This document shows, piece by piece, positions 50,786-60,484 of a stretch of 64,000 bases of DNA; within the stretch, counting starts at the first letter, position 1; each line of letters begins with the position of its first letter. The notes beneath the pieces were generated by a model that had not been told where the DNA came from, did not search any database, and saw nothing but the letters and a program-made list of their open reading frames with translations. The stretch comes from Cellulomonas gelida (GTDB lineage: Bacteria; Actinomycetota; Actinomycetes; Actinomycetales; Cellulomonadaceae): NCBI RefSeq assembly GCF_006538725.1, contig NZ_BJLQ01000010.1:1-64000 (forward strand), written 5' to 3'. The translations under genes were made by a program, and so were the position numbers.

Positions 50786-52936
50786 ATGAGGGTGAGCCCG
50801 CCGCACCGGAGCCCGGCTGGCGCGACGAGCAGCACGACGACGAGCGGCACGACGGGCACCGCAGCGTGGCACCCTGCGTGGCTCCCGGACGAGGCGCTGC
50901 GACCGCTCGGTGCGCGCGGCGTCCGGCTGCTCGCGTCCGGTGACGACCCGGTGGTGACCACGGTGCGCGCGGAGGTCGACCACGCCGCGCAGACGGCGGG
51001 CACGACGACGACGCCCGCGCGGGCCACCCTCGCGCTCGCCTCCGACGCGCTCGCGGTGCCGGGTCTGCGCGCGGCGGCCGAGCACGCGCTCGCGCTCGCC
51101 GAGCGCCCGGGCCTGGCGGGGCTGCTGGGGGCGCAGGGGTTCGTCGTCGCGGACGACGAGGGCGCGCTCGTCGTCGTCGCCGCGCAGCCGCGCGGCCTGC
51201 TGGCCGGCTGGCACCACCTGGTCCGCACGGGTGGGGACGCGTCCGGGGCGACCGCCGGCGACCTCGTCGCGCACGTCCCCTCGCAGGCCGTGCGCATGCT
51301 CGACCACTGGGACAACCTCGCCGCGGACAGCCCGATGGGCCCCGTCGAGCGCGGGTACGCGGGCGCGTCGCTGTGGTTCGCCGACGGGCGCGTGCGCGAC
51401 GACCTCACGCGCGTCGAGCACTACGCGCGCCTGCTCGCGCACACCGGCATCAACGCGGTGTGCCTCAACAACGTCAACGTGCACGCGCGCGAGTCCGCGC
51501 TGCTGACCTCGGGGATCGAGCAGGTCGCGCGGCTCGCGGCGATCTTCCGTGCGGCGGGCATCAGCACCTACCTCGCGGTCGACTTCGCCGCGCCGATCAC
51601 CTCGGGCGCGCTGCGTACGTCGGACCCCCTGGACGACGACGTGCGCGCCTGGTGGGAGCGCACGTTCGCGGACGTGTACGCGACGATCCCCGACTTCGGC
51701 GGCGTCGTCGTCAAGGCGGACTCCGAAGGCCGGCCCGGACCGTTCGCGTACGGGCGCTCGCACGCGGACGGCGCGAACCTGCTCGCCCGCGCGCTCGCGC
51801 CCTACGGCGGGACGGTGTTCTGGCGCGCGTTCGTGTACGACCACCGCCAGGACTGGCGCGACCGCGGCACCGACCGGGCGCGCGCAGCGTACGACCACTT
51901 CACGCCTCTCGACGGGCGGTTCGACGACAACGTGGTGCTGCAGGTCAAGCTCGGTCCCATCGACTTCCAGGTACGCGAGCCGCTGTCGCCCCTGCTGACC
52001 GCGATGCCGCGCACCCGACTCGCGATGGAGCTGCAGGTCACGCAGGAGTACACCGGCCAGCAGCAGCACGCGTGCTACCTCGCTCCCCTGTGGCGCGAGG
52101 CGCTCGACTTCCGGCCGTGGGGTCCCGTCGAGCTCTGGGACACCGCCGCCACCGATCCCGACGCCCAGACGGTCGCCGAGGTCGTACGCGGGACCGACGC
52201 ACTCCCGGGCGGGCTCGTCGCTGTCGCCAACGTCGGCGACGACCCGTTCTGGACCGGCCACCCGCTCGCGCAGGCGAACCTCTACGCGTACGGGCGCCTG
52301 ACGTGGGACCCGACGCTCGACCCGTCCGCCCTGCTCGACGAGTGGGTCGCGCTCACGTTCCCGCAGGCCGACCCCGCGGTCGCGCGCACGGTGCACGCGC
52401 TCCTGGACGAGTCGTGGCACGTCTACGAGAGCTACACCGCGCCGCTCGGCATCGGCTTCATGGTCCGGCCGGGCCACCACTACGGCCCCGACGTCGACGG
52501 CTACGAGTACACGCCGTGGGGCACGTACCACTTCGCCGACCGCGACGGGATCGGCGTCGACCGCACACGGGCGACCGGCACGGGCTTCACCGACCAGTTC
52601 CCCGCGCCGTGGCGCGACGTGTACGAGTCGCTCGAGACGTGCCCCGACGAGCTGCTGCTGTTCTTCCACCACGTCCCCTACTCCCACGTGCTGCACTCGG
52701 GCGCGACCGTCGTGCAGCACGTCTACGACACGCACGTCGCTGGTGCGCAGGCCGCCGAGCGCATGCGCGACACGTGGCGCGACGTGCGCGGCCTCGTCCC
52801 CGACGACCTGTACGCGCGCGTCGCGGAGCGGCTCGACGAGCAGGTCCGCTCCGCCGCCGAGTGGCGCGACCAGATCACCACCTACTTCTGGCGCAAGTCC
52901 GGCATCCCCGACCCCGAGAACCGCGTCATCCCCTGA
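50786..52936 (+). CDS. aguA: Alpha-glucuronidase, GH67
   Basis: 716 aa from ATG 50786 with GAGAGG; a GTG 18 bp upstream is weaker. GH67 motifs: NAVCLNNVNVHARESALLTS, the acid Glu in VVKADSEGRPGPFAYGR, the Asp in KLGPIDFQVREP and the Glu in MELQVTQEYTGQQQ. No signal peptide, so cytoplasmic. It removes 4-O-methylglucuronic acid from imported xylan oligosaccharides. The following GH13 gene starts after a 52-bp palindromic repeat. No xylose transporter or regulator adjoins. Confidence 0.95.
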   Translation: MRVSPPHRSPAGATSSTTTSGTTGTAAWHPAWLPDEALRPLGARGVRLLASGDDPVVTTVRAEVDHAAQTAGTTTTPARATLALASDALAVPGLRAAAEHALALAERPGLAGLLGAQGFVVADDEGALVVVAAQPRGLLAGWHHLVRTGGDASGATAGDLVAHVPSQAVRMLDHWDNLAADSPMGPVERGYAGASLWFADGRVRDDLTRVEHYARLLAHTGINAVCLNNVNVHARESALLTSGIEQVARLAAIFRAAGISTYLAVDFAAPITSGALRTSDPLDDDVRAWWERTFADVYATIPDFGGVVVKADSEGRPGPFAYGRSHADGANLLARALAPYGGTVFWRAFVYDHRQDWRDRGTDRARAAYDHFTPLDGRFDDNVVLQVKLGPIDFQVREPLSPLLTAMPRTRLAMELQVTQEYTGQQQHACYLAPLWREALDFRPWGPVELWDTAATDPDAQTVAEVVRGTDALPGGLVAVANVGDDPFWTGHPLAQANLYAYGRLTWDPTLDPSALLDEWVALTFPQADPAVARTVHALLDESWHVYESYTAPLGIGFMVRPGHHYGPDVDGYEYTPWGTYHFADRDGIGVDRTRATGTGFTDQFPAPWRDVYESLETCPDELLLFFHHVPYSHVLHSGATVVQHVYDTHVAGAQAAERMRDTWRDVRGLVPDDLYARVAERLDEQVRSAAEWRDQITTYFWRKSGIPDPENRVIP

Positions 52937-52953
52937 TCCGCTCCCACCCGACG

Positions 52954-53005
52954 ACCCAGCGGACGCTCCGGCGAACAGCGCCACCAGCCGGAGCAAGCGC
53001 TGGGT
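52954..53005. repeat. 52-bp palindromic repeat, copy C
   Basis: ACCCAGCG (52954-52961) and CGCTGGGT (52998-53005) with a perfect inner stem GCTCCGG / CCGGAGC. Same 52-bp length as copies A and B; it lies between the GH67 and GH13 genes. Confidence 0.85.
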
Positions 53006-53027
53006 GGGGCGGGTAGCGTGACCTGGG

Positions 53028-54395
53028 ATGACGACGAACGAGGGCGGCCCGGCGCCGCGCGGTGACGCCTCCTGGGCCGCTGGCGCGCTCTGGTGGCACG
53101 TGTATCCGTTGGGCTTCGTCGGCGCGGAGATCCGGCCGGCCGATCCCGACGCACACCTGGCCAGGCCCGTCGAGCACCGGCTCGGGCACCTCGAGGCGTG
53201 GCTCGACCACGTGGTCGGGCTCGGGCTGGACGGGTTGCTGCTGGGGCCCGTGTTCGCGTCGCAGACCCACGGCTACGACACGGTCGACCACCTGCGCGTC
53301 GACCCGCGCCTGGGCGACGAGGCCGACCTCGTGCACCTCGTCGGGGCGGCGCACGCGCGTGGCGTCCGCGTCGTGCTGGACGGCGTGTTCAACCACGTCG
53401 GCCGCGGTCACCCCGCGTTCCGGCTCGTCGAGGAGCAGGGGCCTGCAGCGCCCACCGCGGGGCTCTTCCGAGTCGACTGGACCGGCTGGGCGGCGGGGCA
53501 GCCGGTGCGCGTGGACGTGTTCGAGGGGCACGGCGCGCTCGTCGCGCTCGACCACGACTCCCCCGCGGTTGCGGACCTCGTCGTCGAGGCGATGTGCCAC
53601 TGGCTCGAGCGGGGGGTCGACGGCTGGCGGCTCGACGCGGCGTACGCGGTCCCGCCCGCGTTCTGGGCGCGGGTGCTGCCGCGGGTGCGCGCGCGGTTCC
53701 CGCACGCGTGGTTCCTCGGCGAGGTCATCCACGGCGACGCGCAGGCGATCGTGCGGGCCTCGGGCATCGACACCCTCACGCAGTACGAGCTGTGGCAGGG
53801 CATCTGGCACGCGATCGCGGACCGCAACCTCTACGAGCTGGCCCACGCGATCGGGCGGCACGACGACCTCCTCGAGACGTTCGTGCCGCAGACGTTCGTC
53901 GGGAACCACGACGTCACGCGGATCGCCTCGGCGGTCGGGCCCGAGCGTGTGCCGCACGCGCTCGCCGTCCTGCTCACGGTCGCCGGCACGCCGAGCCTGT
54001 ACGCGGGCGACGAGCTCGCGTGGACCGGCGTGAAGGAGGAGCGCGAGGGCGGCGACGACGCCGTCCGCCCGACGTTCCCGCCCCACCCGCCGTCGCCCGA
54101 CGAGCTGGACCCCGCCGCACGTCGAGTGCTCGACGCGACCCGCGCGCTCGTCGCGATGCGGCGCCGCCTGCCGTGGCTCACCACCGCGCGCACGGACGTC
54201 CTGCACCTCGACAACCGCGCGCTCGTGCTGCGCACCGGGACGGGCTTCGGCGCGGTCGTGACGGCGCTCAACCTGGACGACGCCCCGGTGAGCCTGCCTG
54301 CCGCCGACGCCCGCACGGCCGTCGCCGGTGACGGTCGCCTCGATGCCGGCACGGTCCACCTGCCCGCGGGCGGCTGGGCGGTGCTCGAGGCGTGA
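53028..54395 (+). CDS. GH13 alpha-amylase family glycosidase
   Basis: 455 aa. A TIM barrel with the GH13 conserved regions: VVLDGVFNHVG, GWRLDAAYA (nucleophile Asp), WFLGEVIHGD (Glu) and FVGNHDVTRI (Asp). C-terminal beta domain ends WAVLEA. No signal peptide. Short for an amylase and closest in pattern to intracellular maltodextrin/oligoglucoside enzymes; substrate not decided. Confidence 0.92.
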   Translation: MTTNEGGPAPRGDASWAAGALWWHVYPLGFVGAEIRPADPDAHLARPVEHRLGHLEAWLDHVVGLGLDGLLLGPVFASQTHGYDTVDHLRVDPRLGDEADLVHLVGAAHARGVRVVLDGVFNHVGRGHPAFRLVEEQGPAAPTAGLFRVDWTGWAAGQPVRVDVFEGHGALVALDHDSPAVADLVVEAMCHWLERGVDGWRLDAAYAVPPAFWARVLPRVRARFPHAWFLGEVIHGDAQAIVRASGIDTLTQYELWQGIWHAIADRNLYELAHAIGRHDDLLETFVPQTFVGNHDVTRIASAVGPERVPHALAVLLTVAGTPSLYAGDELAWTGVKEEREGGDDAVRPTFPPHPPSPDELDPAARRVLDATRALVAMRRRLPWLTTARTDVLHLDNRALVLRTGTGFGAVVTALNLDDAPVSLPAADARTAVAGDGRLDAGTVHLPAGGWAVLEA

Positions 54396-54485
54396 GCCCC
54401 GGCCCCGGCGGGCGCTCCTATAGTGGGACCCACGGTCCAGCAGGACGGATCAGGGCGACGAGATCAGGGCGACGAGGAGAGATCG

Positions 54486-54728
54486 ATGGCGCGCGCGGGC
54501 GGCGAGAACAGGCGGGTCACCGACTGGCTCGCACGGCACCTTCTGGGCCCCGCGCAGGTCGGCAACGGTCGCGAGCCCATGCGTCCTGCGAGCGACGACG
54601 AGCGCGCCCGCGAGCGCGAGCTGCGCACGACCCTGGTCCGCGTCGAGGACGCCCACGGTCGCTCCTACCTCGTCGAGCGCGCCGAGGACGCCACCCCGGA
54701 CGCGAGCGCGGCAGGCCGCACGCCCTGA
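54486..54728 (+). CDS. Small conserved-type protein, unknown function
   Basis: 80 aa from ATG 54486 with GAGGAGAG. Charged, with TDWLARHLLGPAQVGNG and RTTLVRVEDAHGRSYLVERA. No transmembrane segment. A 14-bp direct repeat (AGATCAGGGCGACG-type) precedes the ribosome binding site. Looks like a small actinobacterial protein; family not recognised. Confidence 0.65.
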   Translation: MARAGGENRRVTDWLARHLLGPAQVGNGREPMRPASDDERARERELRTTLVRVEDAHGRSYLVERAEDATPDASAAGRTP

Positions 54729-54783
54729 CCCGCCCCGCGGCGCACGTCGGCCGACCTGCGCCGACGAGGCACCGCGCGGACCG

Positions 54784-55608
54784 TCAGACCGGTTCCCAGC
54801 CCGTGAGGCCAGCCCGCAGCAGCGCCGCGGTCTCGTCGACCGCGATCCCGTGGCCCGCGCCGCCCACGACCTCGACGTAGCGCGCGTGCGCGAGCTCGCC
54901 CGCGAGCGCCCGGCCCGACGACCGCAGCCCGGGCCAGGTGGCGGCGCCGCAGACGACCGTCGTCGGCACGTCGAGCGCACGCATCTGCGGGGTCGGGACG
55001 TTGGGCGCGGCTGTGATCGTCGCGTCGTACACGACCGTCTGCGCGAGGTCCTCGAGCGCGAGCCACGTCGGTGAGCGCCGCGCCTCCTCCACGACGTGCG
55101 CGGGCAGCCCGATCACCTCGCGCTGCATGGTCGCGACCGCGTCGCCCGGGTGGCCCTCGACGATCATCTGGGCGAGCCGCCGCGGCGCGTCGGGCGCGGG
55201 CGCGGGTAGGCCCGCGAGCGCGAACGGCGGCTCGTACAGCACGAGCGCGCTGATCGCGGCACCCGCCGCCGCCGCGTGCAGTGCGAGCGTCGCGCCCGAC
55301 GAGAAGCCGAGCACTGCGGCGCGGCCACCCTCCGCGGCGATCACCGCCTCGAGGTCGTCGACCTCGCGCTCCACCGTGTAGGTCACGACCTCCTGCGCCG
55401 TGATCGCATCACCGCTGTCACCACGTCCGCGCCGGTCGACGAGCAGCGTCGTGAAGTCTGCGTGCAGCAACGCCGCGAGCGGCGCGAAGACGTCACGCGT
55501 GTTGAACGCGCCGCCCACGCAGACCAGCAGCGGCCCGTTCCCCGCGCGCTCGTACGCGATGGTGGTGCCGTCGGCAGACCTCGCGGAGCGCAGCTCGCTC
55601 TCGGCCAT
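54784..55608 (-). CDS. Alpha/beta hydrolase
   Basis: 274 aa from ATG 55608 (MAESELRSARSADGTTIAYE) with GAGGGGAA. Nucleophile elbow LGFSSGATL, oxyanion VCVGGAFNTRD, catalytic His in VVGGAGHGIAVDE, DRRGRGDSGD strand. Cytoplasmic; substrate unknown. Confidence 0.92.
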   Translation of the reverse strand: MAESELRSARSADGTTIAYERAGNGPLLVCVGGAFNTRDVFAPLAALLHADFTTLLVDRRGRGDSGDAITAQEVVTYTVEREVDDLEAVIAAEGGRAAVLGFSSGATLALHAAAAGAAISALVLYEPPFALAGLPAPAPDAPRRLAQMIVEGHPGDAVATMQREVIGLPAHVVEEARRSPTWLALEDLAQTVVYDATITAAPNVPTPQMRALDVPTTVVCGAATWPGLRSSGRALAGELAHARYVEVVGGAGHGIAVDETAALLRAGLTGWEPV

Positions 55609-55747
55609 GGCGTTCCCCTCGCCCGTGGGACGACGACGTCCCCACCCCTCACCGTACGACCGGGCGACCGCGACGACGAGGCCGCGCACCGGTGACGTCG
55701 CGAGGAGCCCGGGGCGACAAGAACGCGTCGAGATCGTGCGCTGCAGC

Positions 55748-55800
55748 GTCAACGATCCGTCAAGGGGGCCGGATCGCGTCCCGCGGCGGCGTAGACCGGG
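55748..55800 (+). promoter_or_regulatory. kdp promoter region with OmpR-type direct repeat
   Basis: GTCAA at 55748-55752 and 55759-55763 are 11 bp apart, the phasing of OmpR-family regulators such as KdpE. An inverted repeat CGATCCG (55753-55759) / CGGATCG (55770-55776) overlaps. A -10-like TAGAC lies near 55792. The start of the small-peptide gene is 80 bp further on. Confidence 0.5.
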
Positions 55801-55872
55801 CGGTGCGCCGATCCTCCCGGCGCGCGGCGCGCACCTCACGGCGCCGCCCGAACGCCGCGAAGGACTCCCCCC

Positions 55873-55956
55873 ATGGCCGACCTGGCCTACCTGCTGCTGA
55901 CGGTCGTCGTGCTCGGCGCACTCGCCGTCCTGGTCCGCCGCGCGGACCACTCATGA
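55873..55956 (+). CDS. 27-residue membrane peptide ahead of kdpF
   Basis: Starts MADLAYLLLTVVVLGALAVL and ends RRADHS: one transmembrane helix with a charged C-terminus. A purine-rich GAAGGA precedes the ATG. Its stop overlaps the kdpF ATG (ATGA), so it is translated with the kdp operon. Possibly a second KdpF-like subunit or a regulator. Confidence 0.75.
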   Translation: MADLAYLLLTVVVLGALAVLVRRADHS

Positions 55957-56045
55957 CCGCCTCCGACATCGCGGCGCTCGTCGTGGCCGCGGGTCTGCTC
56001 GTCTACCTCGTCGTGCAGCTCGTGCGCGCGGACAAGGTGGGCTGA
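55953..56045 (+). CDS. kdpF: K+-transporting ATPase subunit F
   Basis: 30 aa ([20 protein letters not shown], ending RADKVG). One helix, the usual size and place of KdpF immediately before kdpA. Stabilises the KdpABC complex. Confidence 0.88.
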   Translation: MTASDIAALVVAAGLLVYLVVQLVRADKVG

Positions 56046-56047
56046 CC

Positions 56048-57709
56048 GTGACAGTCCTCGTCGCCGTCACGCAGGCCGCGCTCGTCGCGGCCCTGCTCGT
56101 GGCCGCCTACCGCCCGCTCGGCGACCACCTGTGGCGCACGCTGACCGGCGAGCGGCACCTCGCCGTCGAGCGCGCGGGCTACCGGGTCATGCGGGTCGAC
56201 CCGGACGCCGAGCAGCGCTGGTCCGCGTACGCGCTGTCGCTGCTGGGCTTCTCGACCGTCTCGGTCCTCGCGGTCTACCTCCTCGCGCGGTGGCAGGACC
56301 ACCTGCCGCTCTCGTCAGGCGTGGCGGCGATGGACCCCGCAGGGGCGTGGAACGCCGCCGTGTCGTTCACGACGAACACCAACTGGCAGTGGTTCTCGGG
56401 CGAGTCCGCTGCGGGCCACCTGCTGCAGATGACCGGGTTCGCGGTGCAGAACTTCGTGTCCGCCGCGGTCGGCATCGCGGTGCTCGCAGCGCTCGCGCGC
56501 GGGTTCGCCCGGTCCGGGACGGACGGCCGAGTCGGCAACTTCTGGCGCGACCTCGTCCGGGTCTGCGTGCGGGTGCTGCTGCCGCTGAGCGTGATCGGCG
56601 CGATCGTCCTCGTGTCGGCGGGCGTCGTGCAGAACCTGCACGCCCCGAGCGAGCTCACCACGCTGGCCGGCGGCGCGCAGCACGCGCTCGGCGGGCCGGT
56701 CGCGTCGCAGGAGGTCATCAAGGAGCTGGGGACCAACGGGGGTGGCTTCTTCAACGCGAACTCGGCGCACCCGCTCGAGAACCCGAACCCGTGGACGAAC
56801 GCGTTCGAGGTGCTCCTCCTGCTGCTGATCCCGTTCAGCCTCCCGCGGGCGTTCGGCCGGATGGTCGGCGACCTGCGGCAGGGGCGAGCCATCGCCTTGA
56901 CCATGGCCACGCTGCTGACGGTCGCCACCGGGCTCCTGACCTGGGCCGAGCTCGCGGGTCCGGGCCTGGCGCCCGCCGCGGCCGGCGCCGCGATGGAGGG
57001 CAAGGAGACGCGGTTCGGCGAGGCCGCGTCGGCGTTGTTCGCGGCCGCGACGACGGGCACCTCGACGGGCGCGGTCAACTCCATGCACGACTCGCTCACC
57101 GCGCCCGGCGGCGGCGTCGCGCTCGTCGGGATGCTGCTCGGCGAGGTCGCGCCGGGGGGCGTGGGCAGCGGCCTGTACGGGATGCTCCTGCTCGCCGTCG
57201 TCACGGTGTTCCTCGCCGGGCTCATGGTCGGGCGGACGCCCGAGTACCTCGGCAAGAAGATCGGCCGTCAGGAGATCACGCTCGTGGCGCTCAACGTGCT
57301 CACGATGCCCGCGCTCGTGCTCGTCGGTACCGCCGTCGCGCTCGTCGTTCCGGCGGGGCTCGCCGGGCTCCAGGAAGACGGGCCGCACGGGCTGTCCGAG
57401 GCGCTGTACGCGCTCGCCTCGGCAGGCAACAACAACGGGTCCGCGTTCGGCGGGCTGACGTCGGGGACACCGTTCTGGAACACGTTGCTCGGGCTCGTGA
57501 TGCTGCTCGCCCGGTTCGTCCCGATCGTGCTGGTCCTCGCCCTCGCGGGACGCCTCTCCTCGCAACGCACGATCCCGGCCGGCCCCGGCACGCTGCCGAC
57601 GCACACACCCCTGTTCGTCGGGCTGCTCGTGACCGTGACCCTCGTGGTCGTCGGCCTCACGTTCGTCCCCGTCCTGTCCCTCGGCCCGATCGCGGAGTCG
57701 CTCGCATGA
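56048..57709 (+). CDS. kdpA: K+-transporting ATPase subunit A
   Basis: 553 aa, GTG start 3 bp after kdpF. Four pore-loop repeats with the selectivity-filter segments [22 protein letters not shown] and GNNNGS. It is the ion-conducting subunit of the high-affinity Kdp pump. ATGA overlap with kdpB. Confidence 0.97.
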   Translation: MTVLVAVTQAALVAALLVAAYRPLGDHLWRTLTGERHLAVERAGYRVMRVDPDAEQRWSAYALSLLGFSTVSVLAVYLLARWQDHLPLSSGVAAMDPAGAWNAAVSFTTNTNWQWFSGESAAGHLLQMTGFAVQNFVSAAVGIAVLAALARGFARSGTDGRVGNFWRDLVRVCVRVLLPLSVIGAIVLVSAGVVQNLHAPSELTTLAGGAQHALGGPVASQEVIKELGTNGGGFFNANSAHPLENPNPWTNAFEVLLLLLIPFSLPRAFGRMVGDLRQGRAIALTMATLLTVATGLLTWAELAGPGLAPAAAGAAMEGKETRFGEAASALFAAATTGTSTGAVNSMHDSLTAPGGGVALVGMLLGEVAPGGVGSGLYGMLLLAVVTVFLAGLMVGRTPEYLGKKIGRQEITLVALNVLTMPALVLVGTAVALVVPAGLAGLQEDGPHGLSEALYALASAGNNNGSAFGGLTSGTPFWNTLLGLVMLLARFVPIVLVLALAGRLSSQRTIPAGPGTLPTHTPLFVGLLVTVTLVVVGLTFVPVLSLGPIAESLA

Positions 57710-59835
57710 GCACCACCCTGACCACCCGTTCGTCCGTCACCACGACCGAGCGCCAGACCGCGCGCGCCTCGTCCGCGCTGTCCGCGCGCCAGGTCACGGC
57801 CGCGCTGCCCGCTGCCCTGCGGGGCGCGGACCCGCGCCGCCTGTGGCACTCCCCCGTGCTGTTCGTCGTGGAGGTGGGTGCGGCCTTCACGACCGTCCTG
57901 GCCGTCCTCGACCCGTCGGTCTTCGCGTGGGCGATCACCTTCTGGCTATGGGTCACCGTGCTCGCCGCGACGCTCGCCGAGGCCGTCGCCGAAGGGCGCG
58001 GCAAGGCGCAGGCCGCGAGCCTGCGGGCGGCGCAGCGGCAGACGACGGCGCGGCGGGTCGTCGCGCCGCAGGACGTGCTCGAGGAGACGAGCGGCCTCGC
58101 GACGCTGCCGACCACCGAGGTCCCCTCGTCGTCGCTGCGCGTCGGCGACGTGGTCGTCGTCGTCGCAGGCGAGACGATCCCGTCCGACGGCGACGTCGTC
58201 GAGGGCGTCGCGAGCGTCGACGAGTCCGCGATCACCGGCGAGTCCGCGCCCGTGATCCGCGAGTCGGGCGGAGACCGGTCGGCCGTGACGGGCGGCACGG
58301 TCGTCCTGTCCGACCGGATCGTCGTGCGGATCACCGCACAGCCCGGCCACACGTTCGTCGACCGGATGATCGCGCTCGTCGAGGGGTCGCACCGACAGCG
58401 CACGCCCAACGAGATCGCGCTCAACGTCCTGCTCACGACCCTGACGATCGTGTTCCTCCTGGCCGTCGCGACGCTGCAGCCGTTCGCGGCCTACTCGGGG
58501 CAGCCGCAGTCGCTCGTCGTGCTCGTCGCGCTGCTGGTCTGCCTGATCCCGACGACGATCGGCGCGCTGCTGTCCGCGATCGGCATCGCCGGCATGGACC
58601 GGCTCGTGCGCCGCAACGTCCTCGCGATGTCCGGGCGCGCGGTCGAGGCGGCCGGCGACGTCGACGTCCTGCTGCTCGACAAGACCGGCACGATCACGCT
58701 CGGCAACCGGCAGGCGGCGGACCTGCTGCCCGCGGCCGACGTGCCCGTCGACGCGCTCGCCGACGCGGCCCAGCTTGCGTCGATGGCCGACGAGACGCCC
58801 GAGGGCCGGTCCGTCCTCGTGCTCGTCAAGGAACGGTTCGCGCTGCGTGAGCGCCCCGAGGGCGAGCTGGTCGGCTCGACGCTCGTGCCGTTCACCGCCG
58901 TCACCCGGATGTCGGGCGTCGACCTCGCGGGCGCGCACGTGCGCCGGGTCCGCAAGGGCGCGGCGGCAGCCGTGACGCACTGGGTCCGGTCCACGGGCGG
59001 GCACACGGGCGACGACGTGCGCGCCACGGTCGACGCGATCGCCGCGTCCGGGGGCACGCCGCTGGTCGTCGCCGAGCAGCTCGGGGACCGTCCCGCGCGC
59101 GTCCTGGGTGTCATCCACCTCAAGGACGTCGTCAAGCACGGCATGCGCGAGCGGTTCGCCGCGCTGCGGTCGATGGGCATCCGCACCGTCATGGTCACGG
59201 GCGACAACGAGGCGACCGCCCGCGCGATCGCGGCCGAGGCAGGCGTCGACGACGTGCTGGCCGAGGCCACGCCCGAGGACAAGCTCGCGCTCATCCGCCG
59301 CGAGCAGACCGGCGGACGGCTCGTCGCGATGTGCGGCGACGGCACCAACGACGCACCCGCGCTCGCGCAGGCGGACGTGGGCGTGGCGATGAGCACCGGC
59401 ACGTCCGCCGCCAAGGAGGCCGGCAACATGGTCGACCTCGACTCCGACCCGACCAAGCTCATCGAGATCGTCGAGATCGGCAAGCAGCTGCTCATCACCC
59501 GCGGCGCGCTGACCACGTTCTCGATCGCCAACGACATCGCCAAGTACTTCGCGATCCTGCCCGCGATGTTCACGACGCTCTACCCACAGCTGGCGGTCCT
59601 CAACGTCATGCACCTGGCCAGCCCGCAGTCCGCGATCCTCGCCGCGGTGGTCTTCAACGCGCTCGTCATCCCCGCGCTGCTGCCGCTCGCGCTGCGTGGC
59701 GTGCGCTGGACGCCCGGCTCCGCGTCGGCGCTGCTGCGGCGCAACCTCCTCGTGTACGGCCTCGGCGGCGTCGTCGCGCCGTTCGTCGGCATCAAGCTCG
59801 TCGACCTCCTGGTCGCCCTCCTCCCGGGGATCTGA
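57706..59835 (+). CDS. kdpB: K+-transporting ATPase subunit B
   Basis: 709 aa P-type ATPase. TGES loop in [13 protein letters not shown] (bearing the Ser subject to inhibitory phosphorylation in E. coli), phosphorylation site [26 protein letters not shown] and [20 protein letters not shown]. Energises K+ uptake by KdpA. Confidence 0.97.
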   Translation: MSTTLTTRSSVTTTERQTARASSALSARQVTAALPAALRGADPRRLWHSPVLFVVEVGAAFTTVLAVLDPSVFAWAITFWLWVTVLAATLAEAVAEGRGKAQAASLRAAQRQTTARRVVAPQDVLEETSGLATLPTTEVPSSSLRVGDVVVVVAGETIPSDGDVVEGVASVDESAITGESAPVIRESGGDRSAVTGGTVVLSDRIVVRITAQPGHTFVDRMIALVEGSHRQRTPNEIALNVLLTTLTIVFLLAVATLQPFAAYSGQPQSLVVLVALLVCLIPTTIGALLSAIGIAGMDRLVRRNVLAMSGRAVEAAGDVDVLLLDKTGTITLGNRQAADLLPAADVPVDALADAAQLASMADETPEGRSVLVLVKERFALRERPEGELVGSTLVPFTAVTRMSGVDLAGAHVRRVRKGAAAAVTHWVRSTGGHTGDDVRATVDAIAASGGTPLVVAEQLGDRPARVLGVIHLKDVVKHGMRERFAALRSMGIRTVMVTGDNEATARAIAAEAGVDDVLAEATPEDKLALIRREQTGGRLVAMCGDGTNDAPALAQADVGVAMSTGTSAAKEAGNMVDLDSDPTKLIEIVEIGKQLLITRGALTTFSIANDIAKYFAILPAMFTTLYPQLAVLNVMHLASPQSAILAAVVFNALVIPALLPLALRGVRWTPGSASALLRRNLLVYGLGGVVAPFVGIKLVDLLVALLPGI

Positions 59836-59836
59836 C

Positions 59837-60484
59837 ATGACCACGACCGCACCCGTCCGCCGTCCGACCGTCGGCGCCACCTCGATCTCGTTCGCGCGGC
59901 AGACCCTGGCGGGCCTGCGCGTGCTCGTCGTCCTGACCGTCCTGCTCGGGCTCGCCTACCCCCTCACCGTGACGGGCGTGTCCTGGCTCACGATGCGGTG
60001 GCAGGCGAACGGGTCGCTGCTCACCGCCGACGGCGCACGCACGACCGACCCGTCGCACGCCGTCGGCTCGGCGCTCGTCGGACAGGTGACGGACGGCCCG
60101 CAGTGGTTCCACCCCCGGCCCTCGGTCGCCGGCGACGGCTACGACACGCTCGCGTCGGCAGGCTCCAACCTCGGGCCGAACAACCCGGACCTGGTCGCGA
60201 CGATCACCGAGCGCCGCGCGAGCGTCGCCGCGGCCGAGGGCGTCGAGCCCGCCGCAGTCCCGCCCGACGCGGTCACCGCGTCCGCCTCGGGTCTCGACCC
60301 CGAGATCTCACCGCAGTACGCACGTCTGCAGGTGGACCGCGTCGCACGCGAGAACGGGCTGCCGCGGGACCGCGTCGCCGCTCTGGTCGAGGCCCACGTC
60401 GTGGGCCGTGACCTGGGCTTCCTCGGCGAGCCGCGGGTCAACGTGCTGCGCCTCAACCTGGCGCTGCGGACAATGGCCCCGTGA
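59837..60484 (+). CDS. kdpC: K+-transporting ATPase subunit C
   Basis: 215 aa. One N-terminal helix (LRVLVVLTVLLGLAYPLTVT) and a periplasmic domain with GSALVGQ, FHPRPSVAGDGYD, SNLGPNNPDL and GLDPEISPQYA, all KdpC signatures. GTGA overlap with kdpD. Confidence 0.96.
   Translation: MTTTAPVRRPTVGATSISFARQTLAGLRVLVVLTVLLGLAYPLTVTGVSWLTMRWQANGSLLTADGARTTDPSHAVGSALVGQVTDGPQWFHPRPSVAGDGYDTLASAGSNLGPNNPDLVATITERRASVAAAEGVEPAAVPPDAVTASASGLDPEISPQYARLQVDRVARENGLPRDRVAALVEAHVVGRDLGFLGEPRVNVLRLNLALRTMAP

Noticed and set aside
55609..55872. c-di-AMP (ydaO-type) riboswitch before kdp
   Set aside because: No ydaO-like conserved core could be picked out; only short repeats near the likely promoter are visible.
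57946..59880. Minus-strand open frame of 644 codons opposite kdpB
   Set aside because: Shadow of kdpB, which has every P-type ATPase motif.
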